64,000 nucleotides of DNA from Variovorax boronicumulans (GTDB lineage: Bacteria; Pseudomonadota; Gammaproteobacteria; Burkholderiales; Burkholderiaceae_C): the NCBI RefSeq assembly GCF_030812215.1, contig NZ_JAUSSG010000011.1, positions 1-64,000 on the forward strand. Direction: 5' to 3'. A model generated the notes under the pieces. That model saw only the letters and a list, made by a program, of their open reading frames with translations, searched no databases and was not told the origin of the DNA. The position numbers and the translations under genes are program-made. This document shows positions 7,834-16,218 of the stretch, piece by piece. Numbering within the stretch: position 1 is the first letter of the stretch; each line of letters begins with the position of its first letter.

Positions 7834-10134
7834 ATGATCTTCGACATTTTCTGTTCCGTCGATGGCAACCGGGACCGCTGGGCGCTGTGCTGGCGACTGG
7901 GGCGCGACCTGGCACAACGCGAACACACCGTGCGTCTGTGGATCGACGATGAACACGCGAGGCGCGAAATAGGCTGGCGCGAGGTCGGAAACTTTCCCAT
8001 GTATTCGGAAAATTCCAGGCAGTGGTACGACGGCACCAACGCCGCGCGCGGCTCCTTGGACCCACGCAGCAAGATCCAGGTGAGACCTTGGCCCACGGAA
8101 GGCAAGTGGCTCCTCAAGCGGCGCCCTCCCGACGTGATCATCGAGACATTCGAGTGCGGGCTGCCTGGATTGGTAGTGGAAGAAATACTCCGCTTCCCGA
8201 CACGGCCTGTGTGTGTGGCCTTGAATTCGTTCTCGGCCGCCACTCGTACCTATTCGAAAAAGAAGTCCGGTGTTCGATCAGGCTTGAGCAGCCTGCCGGA
8301 AACGCAGGTGCACATCCTCAACGCGGGCCTTTCAGAAGGCGGCGTGTTGTGGGGCACCGATTCCGAGCAAGGCGTTTTTGACGTCGCGAAATGGAGAGCT
8401 TGGTTCGTAGAAGGCAGCCTGGGCAGGCCCCTTGAGCCCGGAGAGCGCGTGATCAGCATGTGCGCATCCACCAATGCGCAGGCGCTCAAGGAGCTCTATG
8501 CCATCCTGGAGCGCGACACCGTGCCCTCGGTCATCCTGCGCCCAAGATGCGATCCCGTCGATTGGCGCTCTTGGGCGCTCGGTATCGAGCCAGGGCCGCG
8601 AATAAGCGAGCGGTCCCTCGATTCGTTATCACAGGATGATTTCGACGATTTGCTGAAGGGGTGCGACATCAATTTCGTCTGTGGGGAGGCGTCAGTCACA
8701 AGGGCATGGAAGTCTGGCCGCCCCTGGATTTGGCAAGAGCTTGCCGGCCCTCATGCCAAGGGACCCGATGAATCCGGCGAACTGCTGCGCCAACTGAATG
8801 CACCTGCCCAATTGATCAACCTCCATTCGTGGTGGAACGGCAGGCCGCATGCGGTGCCTGTGGTCGGCGACCTCTTTGATCAGAGCCTGTGGCCCGACGT
8901 TCGTGGGGCGCAAAAACAGAACGACCTTGTTGTCAAATTGCTGGGCATCTTGTCTGGCCTGGTGGTGGAGCCCGCAGCAAAAAAGAAGCGCGCAGTACGC
9001 CCCGACAGCACCTCGAAGGAGGGATCGCGGGAAGTCTTGCTACCTGGTCCTGGATACGACATTCGAGAGGAAGTGCTCGAAGGCAAGATCCTGACGATTG
9101 GGATGGGATCTTTTGTCGATTCCTTTCACAAGACCGTGCTGCGCAACTGCGAGTTGCGCATCGTCAAGACGACACGTCAGTCGCTGAACTTCGTAGCGAC
9201 GTTCGACGGATGCGACATTCGGCCGAAGACGCCTCTGAAGCACAAGCAGATGTGGGACACCATCTTTCTGCGCTGCAATTTCCGCGGCCACTACATCGGC
9301 TGTGACTTCGGTTCACGGCGCGAGAAGGGCGAAGGTCGTGCCGAAGAGTGTGATTTCTCGGCTTGCAGATTGCATCTGACTGAATTCTTCGACTGCGAAT
9401 TGCCGCGCCTGAAACTACCCGGTTGGCCTCACGTCTATCTGATCAGCGATTCCAGCGGCACATGGACCGCTGATTGGGGCAAGGCATCAGCGTCGCTGCC
9501 GCCGCGAATCGCCTCGATGCACGAACTAGGCTCCATTCGGGACGAGTCGATACTGGCCATTCACCTGCCCGATTTCGATCTCGATCCGGAGGCGGTCTGG
9601 CCTTTGATTCAAGACATGAAATATGCCTGGTTCCCGGGGAAAGACGACAAACCGCGAGCCTCCGCGCAGGCCGTGTTTTCGCTCGGCGAGCAGAACGAAT
9701 CGAAGAAGCGCCAACGTCAACAGGATATCGAACGTGTGTCGATCTGGAACCTGCTGCATCGCTCGTGGCTGTGCAGCATCCAGAAGCAGTCGGACGGCTC
9801 GCTCGAACTCCTGTTCGATACCTCGTTCTTCAAGGCCAAGGTTCCTGATGCGCCGGAAAAGGTGCTGGTGCGACTGAAAGATGGAGCAGCCATTCATCGC
9901 AGCGCGGCCGACGCGAACGACTCGCGTGAGGCGAGAGGAGCCATCGAAAAATTCATGCTCATGGGCGTCGGGTGCGAAGGCGACGACATCGTCTTGAAGC
10001 CGCACCGCAAGGAGCGAGGACAGATCAAGTTGAGTTATGCGTCCTATGAAGTGTTCGAAGGCAACGGTACCCCCATTGCAGGCGGCGAGCTCAATAGGGT
10101 TGCGCAAAGCTACTGGACCACACTGTCGGCGTAA
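7834..10134 (+). CDS. EarP-like glycosyltransferase fused to pentapeptide repeats and an unknown domain
   Basis: This is a 766-aa protein. Residues 1-372 follow the layout of EarP, the enzyme that rhamnosylates an arginine of elongation factor P: DIFCSV...CWRL at 4-22, RLWIDD at 34-39, PDVIIETFECGLP at 99-111 and CDINFVCGEASVTRAWKSGR at 277-296. The two catalytic aspartates of EarP (normally in IDNFGDIGV) align with G11 and R15, while aspartates stand one residue earlier at 10 and 14; E285 is kept but the next Asp is Ala. A basic linker (about 380-400) leads to pentapeptide-like units (NCELR, GCDIR, RCNFR, GCDFG, ECDFS, about 438-524), then about 200 unrecognised residues. GAGGGG precedes the chosen ATG, which matches the EarP start; an in-frame ATG 60 nt upstream is less likely. 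No efp gene is nearby. G+C is lower than in the flanks (35 of 60 at 9181-9240). Confidence 0.8.
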   Translation: MIFDIFCSVDGNRDRWALCWRLGRDLAQREHTVRLWIDDEHARREIGWREVGNFPMYSENSRQWYDGTNAARGSLDPRSKIQVRPWPTEGKWLLKRRPPDVIIETFECGLPGLVVEEILRFPTRPVCVALNSFSAATRTYSKKKSGVRSGLSSLPETQVHILNAGLSEGGVLWGTDSEQGVFDVAKWRAWFVEGSLGRPLEPGERVISMCASTNAQALKELYAILERDTVPSVILRPRCDPVDWRSWALGIEPGPRISERSLDSLSQDDFDDLLKGCDINFVCGEASVTRAWKSGRPWIWQELAGPHAKGPDESGELLRQLNAPAQLINLHSWWNGRPHAVPVVGDLFDQSLWPDVRGAQKQNDLVVKLLGILSGLVVEPAAKKKRAVRPDSTSKEGSREVLLPGPGYDIREEVLEGKILTIGMGSFVDSFHKTVLRNCELRIVKTTRQSLNFVATFDGCDIRPKTPLKHKQMWDTIFLRCNFRGHYIGCDFGSRREKGEGRAEECDFSACRLHLTEFFDCELPRLKLPGWPHVYLISDSSGTWTADWGKASASLPPRIASMHELGSIRDESILAIHLPDFDLDPEAVWPLIQDMKYAWFPGKDDKPRASAQAVFSLGEQNESKKRQRQQDIERVSIWNLLHRSWLCSIQKQSDGSLELLFDTSFFKAKVPDAPEKVLVRLKDGAAIHRSAADANDSREARGAIEKFMLMGVGCEGDDIVLKPHRKERGQIKLSYASYEVFEGNGTPIAGGELNRVAQSYWTTLSA

Positions 10135-10150
10135 CACGATCGACAGAGGC

Positions 10151-10192
10151 GACATGCGCCAGCCGAAAGAAGACAACGCCGCCGCGGCGTAA
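10151..10192 (+). repeat. Vestigial second copy of the oxidoreductase 3' end
   Basis: It reads D-M-R-Q-P-K-E-D-N-A-A-A-A-stop in one frame, against D-V-R-R-S-E-E-D-D-A-V-A-A-stop at the end of the LLM gene (33 of 42 bases identical). There is no gene body in front of it; it begins 17 bases after the stop of the EarP-like gene. It is probably a remnant of the original or of a duplicated oxidoreductase gene. Confidence 0.65.
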
Positions 10193-10199
10193 GTGGTGC

Positions 10200-10577
10200 C
10201 TACTCGGCCGCTACCGGGCCGGTCTTCTTGTGCGCGGAGATGGCGGCAGGCTTGATGAGCAGGGCGTTCAGTGCATCGCACTCGGACTTCAGTTCGGCCG
10301 CGACCTGCTCGGGCGCTGCGCGCAACTCGACGATGTCGCGCTCGCCGACACAGTGGCCGTCCAGGCGCACATAGATACGCTTGAAGTCCCCGCCGAGCGC
10401 CCTGGCCACGTCACTCAAGCAGTCTGCGAGGGTGGGGAAACCGCCATCCTTGTAGGAACTCGGGGGTATCACGCCCTTCGAGCGCGGCGCCCTCACGGAA
10501 TAGGCAAACGTCGCGCCCTCGCCCCGCAGCTCCACGACGGGCTGCAGGATGCGTGGAGCGTCCCCAGTGCTTTTCAT
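10200..10577 (-). CDS. Hypothetical protein, 125 aa
   Basis: The family is not recognised. The protein is soluble, with no signal peptide, and has a mixed alpha/beta pattern (ILQPVVELRGEGATFAYSV, then KRIYVRLDGHCVGERDIVEL). The C-terminal third is helical and Ala-rich. The start codon at 10577 is the first ATG in a well-biased frame. It stands alone between the EarP-like gene and the DUF5701 gene and is divergent from the latter. Confidence 0.6.
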   Translation of the reverse strand: MKSTGDAPRILQPVVELRGEGATFAYSVRAPRSKGVIPPSSYKDGGFPTLADCLSDVARALGGDFKRIYVRLDGHCVGERDIVELRAAPEQVAAELKSECDALNALLIKPAAISAHKKTGPVAAE

Positions 10578-10725
10578 GGGCGCAGTTTAAGTGCGTCGGG
10601 TGCGGGGTGGAACCTCGGCGGCTGGCTGGTCTCTTGCGGGCCGGCGCGGCGGCTGCGTGCCTGCCGCAGGCTTGTTGCGGCGGGTCAGCGAGAGAAACCG
10701 TCCGCGGCGCACGGCCTTGCCGCGG

Positions 10726-11412
10726 ATGCCGGTCTTCGATGCCACAGAATGGCGCCCCTTCAAAACAAGAGGAGACGCGTTGAAAGCCTTCGAAGACCAG
10801 GTCGAGCGTTTGGTGGCACTCGGGTATCCGGCGATGCTCGGCTGCACACCCGGTGAATTCCGCGAGCGCCTCGATGCGTTGCGCCCCCATGTTCCCGCAG
10901 AGGCCCCGGCATTGGATGTGGAACAGGGAACCGTCGGTTGCCTGCTGGTCGTGCACTGCGCGGCCGCACCGGTGGACAAGACCTTGCCGCTCGTTGTTCG
11001 CAACGGCCATGCGGCGATCGAGCGGCTGTTTCCTCGCACGCCCGATTTCTTCAGGCCGCTCCCGTCGCTGGCCTTGCCGTCAGGGCACGCCTATCTGCTG
11101 CTCGATGTCGACCGGGGCAACGGCTCGCTCAACGCGGTGCCGAAGGAGGCCGAGGTACGGATCGCGGCCGATGGCAGGACGCCGCTCACGCTCGAAGAAG
11201 GCACAGCATTGCTGACGCAGTACCCCGAGTTCCTGCAGCCCAACCGCTGCTTCATGATGCTGGGCTCGCGCGGCGACGACAAGCGTGTGCCGGCGCTCTG
11301 GCTCAGCGGCAAGCAGCCGAAACTGGGCTGGTGCTGGGAGGGCAACCCGCATACGTGGCTGGGCTTCGCTTCGTGCGGCGGTCGGTCGCCGGGCGTGGCT
11401 GTTCTCGAATAG
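10726..11412 (+). CDS. DUF5701 family protein
   Basis: This 228-aa protein matches the DUF5701 pattern throughout: an N-terminal FEDQVERLVALGYPAMLG, a central YLLLDVDRGNGSLNAVP, then LTLEEGTALLTQYPEFLQ, and the C-terminal run LGWCWEGNPHTWLGFASC. The function of the family is unknown; it is typical of actinobacteria and soil proteobacteria. The ATG at 10726 was chosen because it starts the conserved domain; the upstream extension is Arg-rich and shadow-like. It is a single-gene unit. Confidence 0.8.
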   Translation: MPVFDATEWRPFKTRGDALKAFEDQVERLVALGYPAMLGCTPGEFRERLDALRPHVPAEAPALDVEQGTVGCLLVVHCAAAPVDKTLPLVVRNGHAAIERLFPRTPDFFRPLPSLALPSGHAYLLLDVDRGNGSLNAVPKEAEVRIAADGRTPLTLEEGTALLTQYPEFLQPNRCFMMLGSRGDDKRVPALWLSGKQPKLGWCWEGNPHTWLGFASCGGRSPGVAVLE

Positions 11413-11431
11413 AAGGTCGGGTGCCAGCAAC

Positions 11432-12010
11432 TCACTCGGCCTTGAGCGCCTCGACCTGGATGCGCAACGTGACGTCGGGCTTGAAGCCCCACTGCGGCTG
11501 GTAGTCGAGCCCAAAGGCGTCGCGCTTGAAGCTGCCCGACACATCGGCGCCGCAGTAGTCGCGCTTGAACATGGGGTGCGGAATGCACTTGAACGAATTG
11601 ATCTTGAGCGAAACGGGCTTGGTCACGCCATGCATCGTGAGCTCGCCGGTCACCGTGGTGGGCGCGCCGTTCCTGAAGCCGCCGAGCTTGCCCTTGTAGG
11701 TGATGGTGGGGTACCTGGCCGCATCGAGCTGCTCGGGGCCGGCGACGTATTCGGCGACCTTGGCATGGCCGAAGTCGATGCTGGCGGTGTCGATGCTCAC
11801 CTCCACCGTGCCGGTGCCCGCGGCCTTGTCGAGCAGGACCTTGCCGCTGGTCTTGTTGAACCGGCCGCGCCACACCGAGATGCCCATGTGGTCGGCCTCG
11901 AAGCTCGGGTAGGTGTGCTCGGGGTCCATTTCGTAGGTGGCGGGTGCCGCCACCGCGCTCGCACCGAGGCAGAGCGCGCAGAGAGAAAACAGAAGTGTGC
12001 TTTTCGTCAT
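11432..12010 (-). CDS. YceI family periplasmic protein
   Basis: This 192-aa protein has a Sec signal peptide (MTKSTLLFSLCALCLGASAV, cut after AVAA near 22) followed by the YceI lipocalin-like beta-barrel. Typical pieces are the start YEMDPEHTYPSFEADHMG, the glycine-rich turn YKGKLGGF and the GELTMHGVTKPVSL motif. YceI proteins bind polyisoprenoids or amphiphiles in the periplasm. It is divergent from the DUF1579 gene, 98 bp away, so the two may share a control region. Confidence 0.92.
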   Translation of the reverse strand: MTKSTLLFSLCALCLGASAVAAPATYEMDPEHTYPSFEADHMGISVWRGRFNKTSGKVLLDKAAGTGTVEVSIDTASIDFGHAKVAEYVAGPEQLDAARYPTITYKGKLGGFRNGAPTTVTGELTMHGVTKPVSLKINSFKCIPHPMFKRDYCGADVSGSFKRDAFGLDYQPQWGFKPDVTLRIQVEALKAE

Positions 12011-12108
12011 GGCGGGTTGTCTCCATTCGTGAAACCGGGCGCGCAAGCGTAGCGGACAAGCACGGCGCGGTGTGCGAGGATCGCGGCCGCTCTGAAGGAA
12101 CACACCCC

Positions 12109-12735
12109 ATGCGCACCCGCATCGCCTCCGGTTTCCTCGTCGCATTGCTCGCGGGCACTGCATCGCTTTGTGCGATGGCAGCCGACCCGCCGCCGCAATC
12201 ACTGCCGCCGATGGTGCAGCGCGCGCAACCCGGCGCAGGGCAGCGCGCATTGCAGCCGCTCGCCGGCACATGGAAGGTCGAGAAGAGCCTCTTCGTCGCC
12301 ATCGGCACGCCCGACAAGCCCGCGCGCGGCGAGGGCATGACGACCAAGCGCGAGTGGATCGGCGACGGGCGCTTCCTGCACGACGTGACGCAAGGAAGCT
12401 TCAACGGCCAGCCGTACTTTCGCGCGGGCTTTCTCGGCTACAACAACATGGATCAGCGCTACGAGTGGGTGACGGCGGACAACTTCACGCCGACGCTCAT
12501 GGCTTATCAGGCGCGCAATGGCAGCGGGCCGAACGTGAGCGGCCAGCCTATCGACATGAAGGGCCAGTTCACCGACCTCGGGATCACGGGCGAAGCGAAC
12601 GTGGGCAAGAACATCCCGATGCGCACGGTGATTCGCATCGAGAGCGAGAACCGGCATGTGTTCGAGATCTACTTCACGCCGCCGGGTGGGAGCGAAGTGC
12701 TGGCGGACCGGATGGTGTTCACGCGCGCGCCCTGA
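12109..12735 (+). CDS. DUF1579 family secreted protein
   Basis: This 208-aa protein has a signal peptide (ending near SLCAMA at 24) and then the DUF1579 fold: LAGTWKVEKSLF near 51-62, REWIGDGRFLHDVTQG near 82-97 and GYNNMDQRYEWVTAD near 109-123. The family is predicted to be a small ligand-binding beta-barrel; no substrate is known. AAGGA lies about ten bases before the ATG. It is transcribed away from the YceI gene. Confidence 0.85.
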   Translation: MRTRIASGFLVALLAGTASLCAMAADPPPQSLPPMVQRAQPGAGQRALQPLAGTWKVEKSLFVAIGTPDKPARGEGMTTKREWIGDGRFLHDVTQGSFNGQPYFRAGFLGYNNMDQRYEWVTADNFTPTLMAYQARNGSGPNVSGQPIDMKGQFTDLGITGEANVGKNIPMRTVIRIESENRHVFEIYFTPPGGSEVLADRMVFTRAP

Positions 12736-12793
12736 GCCTTGCTTTTTTTCTTCGCGCGTGAACTCCGGCCCCTCCCCTTTCCGCCCTCGCGTG

Positions 12794-13351
12794 TCAACCC
12801 AGCGGCAGGAGCGGCACGAACCCCCATGCCTGTTTCTCGAACTCGATGAAGCTGATCGGGCCGGCCATCGCTGGCGCCGCGGACTGGTCGCCGGAGAGCT
12901 GGATGACCATGGGCGTCTGCGAATTGCTCGAGTGGGTCTTGCTCTGGATGTACCAGTAGCCGAGTTTCTCGGTGGACTGGAGGCACCAGAGTTGGTACTC
13001 GGTCTGCTTCGGGTCCTTCGGCGCCATGAACAGGGGCCTGGGCTCGAGCGGCAGGTTCGGCTCGATCGGCGTGTACGGCTCGAGCGTGACGACGAAGTCG
13101 GTGCTCATCTTCGTCTGCAGGTACCACCACCCCGGGTTCTCCGGGCCGGCGGCAACGAACATCCATTGCTGGTTGCTGGTGTTCGGCGTATTGCGCGGAT
13201 AGCCAATGACCTTGGTGCCCGAGGCGGTGTTGTTCTGGAACACATCGAGCACATAGTGGCTTCCGGCCAGGTGCCGGATGGCGTAGGGGCCGAGGTCCAG
13301 CGGGCCCATGGTCGGCGTCGCCGGCGAAACATCTTTTTGAAGGGTCGACAT
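12794..13351 (-). CDS. Ricin-type beta-trefoil lectin-like protein
   Basis: This 185-aa protein has no signal peptide. From about residue 22 it shows repeated blocks resembling the ricin B / RICIN-like beta-trefoil: YAIRHLAGSHYVLDVFQ, then NQQWMFV, GWWYLQTK, LWCLQS and GYWYIQSKTH, with the W/Q spacing of QxW-type repeats. Such domains bind sugars. AAGGAG stands directly upstream of the ATG at 13351. It follows the patatin gene by 52 bp on the same strand, so the two probably form a lipase-plus-lectin unit. Confidence 0.7.
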   Translation of the reverse strand: MSTLQKDVSPATPTMGPLDLGPYAIRHLAGSHYVLDVFQNNTASGTKVIGYPRNTPNTSNQQWMFVAAGPENPGWWYLQTKMSTDFVVTLEPYTPIEPNLPLEPRPLFMAPKDPKQTEYQLWCLQSTEKLGYWYIQSKTHSSNSQTPMVIQLSGDQSAAPAMAGPISFIEFEKQAWGFVPLLPLG

Positions 13352-13403
13352 CGTTGCTCCTTGAGAGGAATGCGTACGTTCGTGGAATGCGGCGAAACAG
13401 CGC

Positions 13404-14435
13404 TCAGGCGCGCGCGGCGCTGCGCGGGGCGTCACCCAGGATGGGGTCGTCGACGACGATGCTGGTCCTCCAGTAGGCCTTGATCAATGCCTCCGCCTTG
13501 GAGGTGTCCGCGGCCCAGCCCTTGTCCTGCAGCAGCTGGATGGCCTCGGGGTACGTCGTGTTCTCCGGAATGAAGAAGGGCAGCGACGGGTTGAGGTTGA
13601 CGTAGCGATCACCCAGCAGGAATCCGGCCAGCGTCGGCATGAGGTTGCAGGAGGTTCCGTTCAGGCACATGTCCAGGATGGGCCCGGGCGTGGACTGGTT
13701 CATGAGGAACGGCGGCGTGTTGTTGAACGGGTTGCCGTCGCCCGTCATCCACTGGTTGGCGCCCCACTTGTGGGTGTCGCTCGCAATCCAGTCGTACATG
13801 AGGCCGGTGCCGATGGTGATGGCCGTGATGTCCTCCAGCTTGTGCCCTGCCTGCACGGCCAGCGCGATGGCCGCCACCGTCGGATCGTGGTTCAGGAAAG
13901 CACCGTCGACATTGCCTTCGTAGGAGCCCAACTGCCCCGGCATCGCGCCGCTGGAAGTGGCGGCCTTGGCGATGAGCACGTCGCCCATGCCCGGCGCCAT
14001 GTTCGTGTACATGATCGGCGTCCAGGGCGTGGGCGTCACGACGCCGTCGGCCGAGGTGGCAAGGCCGCCGACATTGAAGGTCACGAAAAGCACCTTGCGT
14101 TCGAGGTCGGAGACTTTCGTGCCCGGATGCAGCGCGATCTGAGAGCCGAACACTTCGTCGATGTCGTACGCGGGCGTGTTCGGGTCGGTGTTCATCTTGT
14201 CGTAGAACTTGATCTCGCCGGTCTTGAAGAATTCGGCGAGTTCCTTGGCAGTCTTTCCGGCAAGAAGTTCGCTCGTGATGATCGACCCTGTCGAGCACCC
14301 TGCGATCAGATCGGTCTCATCCACGATGCCGGGAAATTTCTCCTGCAGTTTCTGCAGGATCGTGACCGACATGAGTCCGCGTATGCCGCCTCCGACGAAC
14401 GAGAGGATGGTGAATTTTTTTCCAGGCTCTGCCAT
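13404..14435 (-). CDS. Patatin-like phospholipase
   Basis: This 343-aa protein has all catalytic parts of the patatin family: the oxyanion loop GGGIRG at 15-20, the nucleophile elbow G-C-S-T-G with S48, and the catalytic Asp in VDGA at D177. It should hydrolyse acyl esters of phospholipids. There is no signal peptide or transmembrane helix, so it acts in the cytoplasm or leaves by a non-Sec route. The start has a strong AAAGGAGC site. It is co-directional with the beta-trefoil lectin gene 52 bp downstream. Patatins serve as secreted toxins or as immune effectors in CBASS; no cyclase gene is near here. Confidence 0.88.
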   Translation of the reverse strand: MAEPGKKFTILSFVGGGIRGLMSVTILQKLQEKFPGIVDETDLIAGCSTGSIITSELLAGKTAKELAEFFKTGEIKFYDKMNTDPNTPAYDIDEVFGSQIALHPGTKVSDLERKVLFVTFNVGGLATSADGVVTPTPWTPIMYTNMAPGMGDVLIAKAATSSGAMPGQLGSYEGNVDGAFLNHDPTVAAIALAVQAGHKLEDITAITIGTGLMYDWIASDTHKWGANQWMTGDGNPFNNTPPFLMNQSTPGPILDMCLNGTSCNLMPTLAGFLLGDRYVNLNPSLPFFIPENTTYPEAIQLLQDKGWAADTSKAEALIKAYWRTSIVVDDPILGDAPRSAARA

Positions 14436-14575
14436 GACCAGCTCCTTTCAAATCATTGAATTCCCCGGGTTGGGGAAGCGGAGTCTCTGCTTGCGGCCCG
14501 TGCATCGTCTACGCGTGGAATCCCGTTCAATCCATCGGCGTAATTCCGAACGCCGCGCAAGATATCGGTGCCCTC

Positions 14576-14863
14576 TCATGCATCGCATGCGGATTCATGC
14601 AGTGCTTCAAGCGCAGTCCTTAGTTCCCTTTCTTGCGCGGATGAGAGCGATTGCACGAGCTTGCGGAACTCGGCCCGGTAGCAAGGAAGCATCAGGGCGG
14701 CGGTGAGTGCATGAACACCACCGCCGCATGCGATGTGCGCGTGGCATGCGGCAATGTTGCGATGGATGCCGAGGGCGCATTCGACAAGCGCGGTCTGCAT
14801 CAGGTCGCTGTCGTGCTCGTGCTCGTGTTCGTCGTTGCTCGTGGTGTGTGTCGTGCGTGTCAT
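14576..14863 (-). CDS. Small His-rich hypothetical protein
   Basis: This 95-aa protein begins MTRTTHTTSNDEHEHEHDSD, a metal-binding-like His/Glu/Asp cluster. A helical segment follows with Cys and His residues (ECALGIHRNIAACHAHIACG). The family is not recognised; the layout would suit a metal-carrying or helical-bundle protein. GAGGAG precedes the ATG at 14863. A longer upstream frame exists but is Arg/Pro-rich and shadow-like. Confidence 0.6.
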   Translation of the reverse strand: MTRTTHTTSNDEHEHEHDSDLMQTALVECALGIHRNIAACHAHIACGGGVHALTAALMLPCYRAEFRKLVQSLSSAQERELRTALEALHESACDA

Positions 14864-15009
14864 TGCGTGCTCCTCGTGGCGCACTGCAATCGCGCCGCGA
14901 GACAACTCTATGCACGCGGGCGCGCCGCGGGGAGTAACAACATCGTCGTGAATCGGACCCGACCGCCAGACGGCGAGCAAGCTGCCATGCGGGGACAATC
15001 GGGGGCTCC

Positions 15010-15462
15010 TTGAAAATGAATGCATCCATGCCGACCGAACCTCGCACCCCTCCTCCTTCACCGACGGAACAGCCGGCCGATGCGTCCACCCCCGCGCCTC
15101 ACGTGCCTCAGGCGCGCGCCGCACAGAGCGCGGGCAAGGCCCGGCGCCTGCGCACCGAAGCCGAGAAGCTGGAGGCCTTTTGCGTCGTCGTGCGCGCGGC
15201 TTCCTCCGCGGCGGACCATGCGGCGTTTGCGGAGGTGAGCCGTGCGGCATCGAAGGCGCTGCAGGCCAAGTTCGGCGGCGGAACGATCACTTCGGTGTTC
15301 GCATGGCTCACCAGCAGCGCGGGAAAAGATGCGCTGGACAGCGTTCTTGCAGGCGAGGTCGAGTTGACGGGGTCGCTCTCCGTCGAGCAGATCGTCGAGG
15401 CGGTGGCACTGGCGCAGAAAGCGGAGTTGCTGCGCGCCACACAAGGCCAAGACCAAGGCTGA
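15010..15462 (+). CDS. Hypothetical protein, 150 aa
   Basis: It is not recognised. The first 50 residues are Pro/Ala-rich and disordered; the rest is a helical domain (SAGKARRLRTEAEKLEAFCV, then FGGGTITSVFAWLTSSAG and SVEQIVEAVALAQKAELL). There is no signal peptide. Starts are possible at TTG 15010 or ATG 15016; neither has a good Shine-Dalgarno. It is convergent with the 2OG-oxygenase-like gene, 17 bp apart. Confidence 0.6.
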   Translation: MKMNASMPTEPRTPPPSPTEQPADASTPAPHVPQARAAQSAGKARRLRTEAEKLEAFCVVVRAASSAADHAAFAEVSRAASKALQAKFGGGTITSVFAWLTSSAGKDALDSVLAGEVELTGSLSVEQIVEAVALAQKAELLRATQGQDQG

Positions 15463-15479
15463 GGTTTCTGCTTCTTCGC

Positions 15480-16193
15480 TCAGCCGGCCGCGCGCCAGCG
15501 GCCGGACTCGGGGCACACACTGGCCCGCGCGCCGTCGAGCCAGACCTGCTCGTCATTCAATTGCGATGCGGTCGAGGGGTCGATGTCGAACGCGATGCGC
15601 AACGCGCGCGCCACATCGGCGTTGTCGATGGGAAGCTCCCACGTGAGAAACAGCTGGCTGCAATCGCGCCCCGCTGCAAAGTCTTCTGCATCGAACCCGC
15701 TGGCGCCGCGGCGGATCACCGCATGCGGTTGGGCGGTGTCGAACATCAGCACGGTGCCCCTGGCCAGCGGAATGCGATGGCCGGTGCCGGGAAAGTGCAC
15801 GTCGAGCCCCTTGTCCTCGCTCACGAAGAGATTGCAGAAAGCGGCGCTGCCGTACTGTTCGCCGTCGTGGTGGTAGCGCGCGCCGCGGCAGGCCATGAGT
15901 GCGATGTCGCTCGACGCCAGCACACCCTTCAGGCCGAGCGCCTGCGTCCACTCGCTCATCGCCTGCACGCAGCGCTTGTGGTCGGGCCAGCGCATGCGCG
16001 CGCGTGCCAGCGGCAAGGGCTCGACGTCGCCGGGCTCGAGGAAGAGGGTTTCGGCGATGTCGCGTTCCCAATCGGCCATGAGCCGCGCGGGCGGCTGCGG
16101 CACATCGACCGTGCCCGACAGCACGATGTCGCTCACGCTGCGGCTGCGCAGCGCGGTGCTGTTCCAGAAGTAGGAGGTGAGGCGATGGCTCAT
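15480..16193 (-). CDS. 2-oxoglutarate/Fe(II) dioxygenase-like protein
   Basis: This 237-aa protein shows the facial triad of iron(II)/2OG oxygenases: H-x-D in YHHDG (H108, D110) and a distal histidine in TAQPHAVIRR (H157), with a nearby Arg (R161) that could hold 2-oxoglutarate. The stretch between (FCNLFVSEDKGLDVHFPGTG) has the length of a jelly-roll core. The substrate is unknown. The ATG at 16193 lacks a clear ribosome binding site. It lies 25 bp after the saccharopine-dehydrogenase-like gene on the same strand and may be co-transcribed with it under TetR control. Confidence 0.65.
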   Translation of the reverse strand: MSHRLTSYFWNSTALRSRSVSDIVLSGTVDVPQPPARLMADWERDIAETLFLEPGDVEPLPLARARMRWPDHKRCVQAMSEWTQALGLKGVLASSDIALMACRGARYHHDGEQYGSAAFCNLFVSEDKGLDVHFPGTGHRIPLARGTVLMFDTAQPHAVIRRGASGFDAEDFAAGRDCSQLFLTWELPIDNADVARALRIAFDIDPSTASQLNDEQVWLDGARASVCPESGRWRAAG

Positions 16194-16218
16194 CGGGGAG
16201 CCAGTGTAGTGATCGCCT

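Noticed and set aside
12720..12760. CACGCGCG / CGCGCGTG inverted repeat after the DUF1579 gene
   Set aside because: The 25-base loop and low-complexity CG arms make it likely chance; the T-run lies in the loop rather than after the stem.
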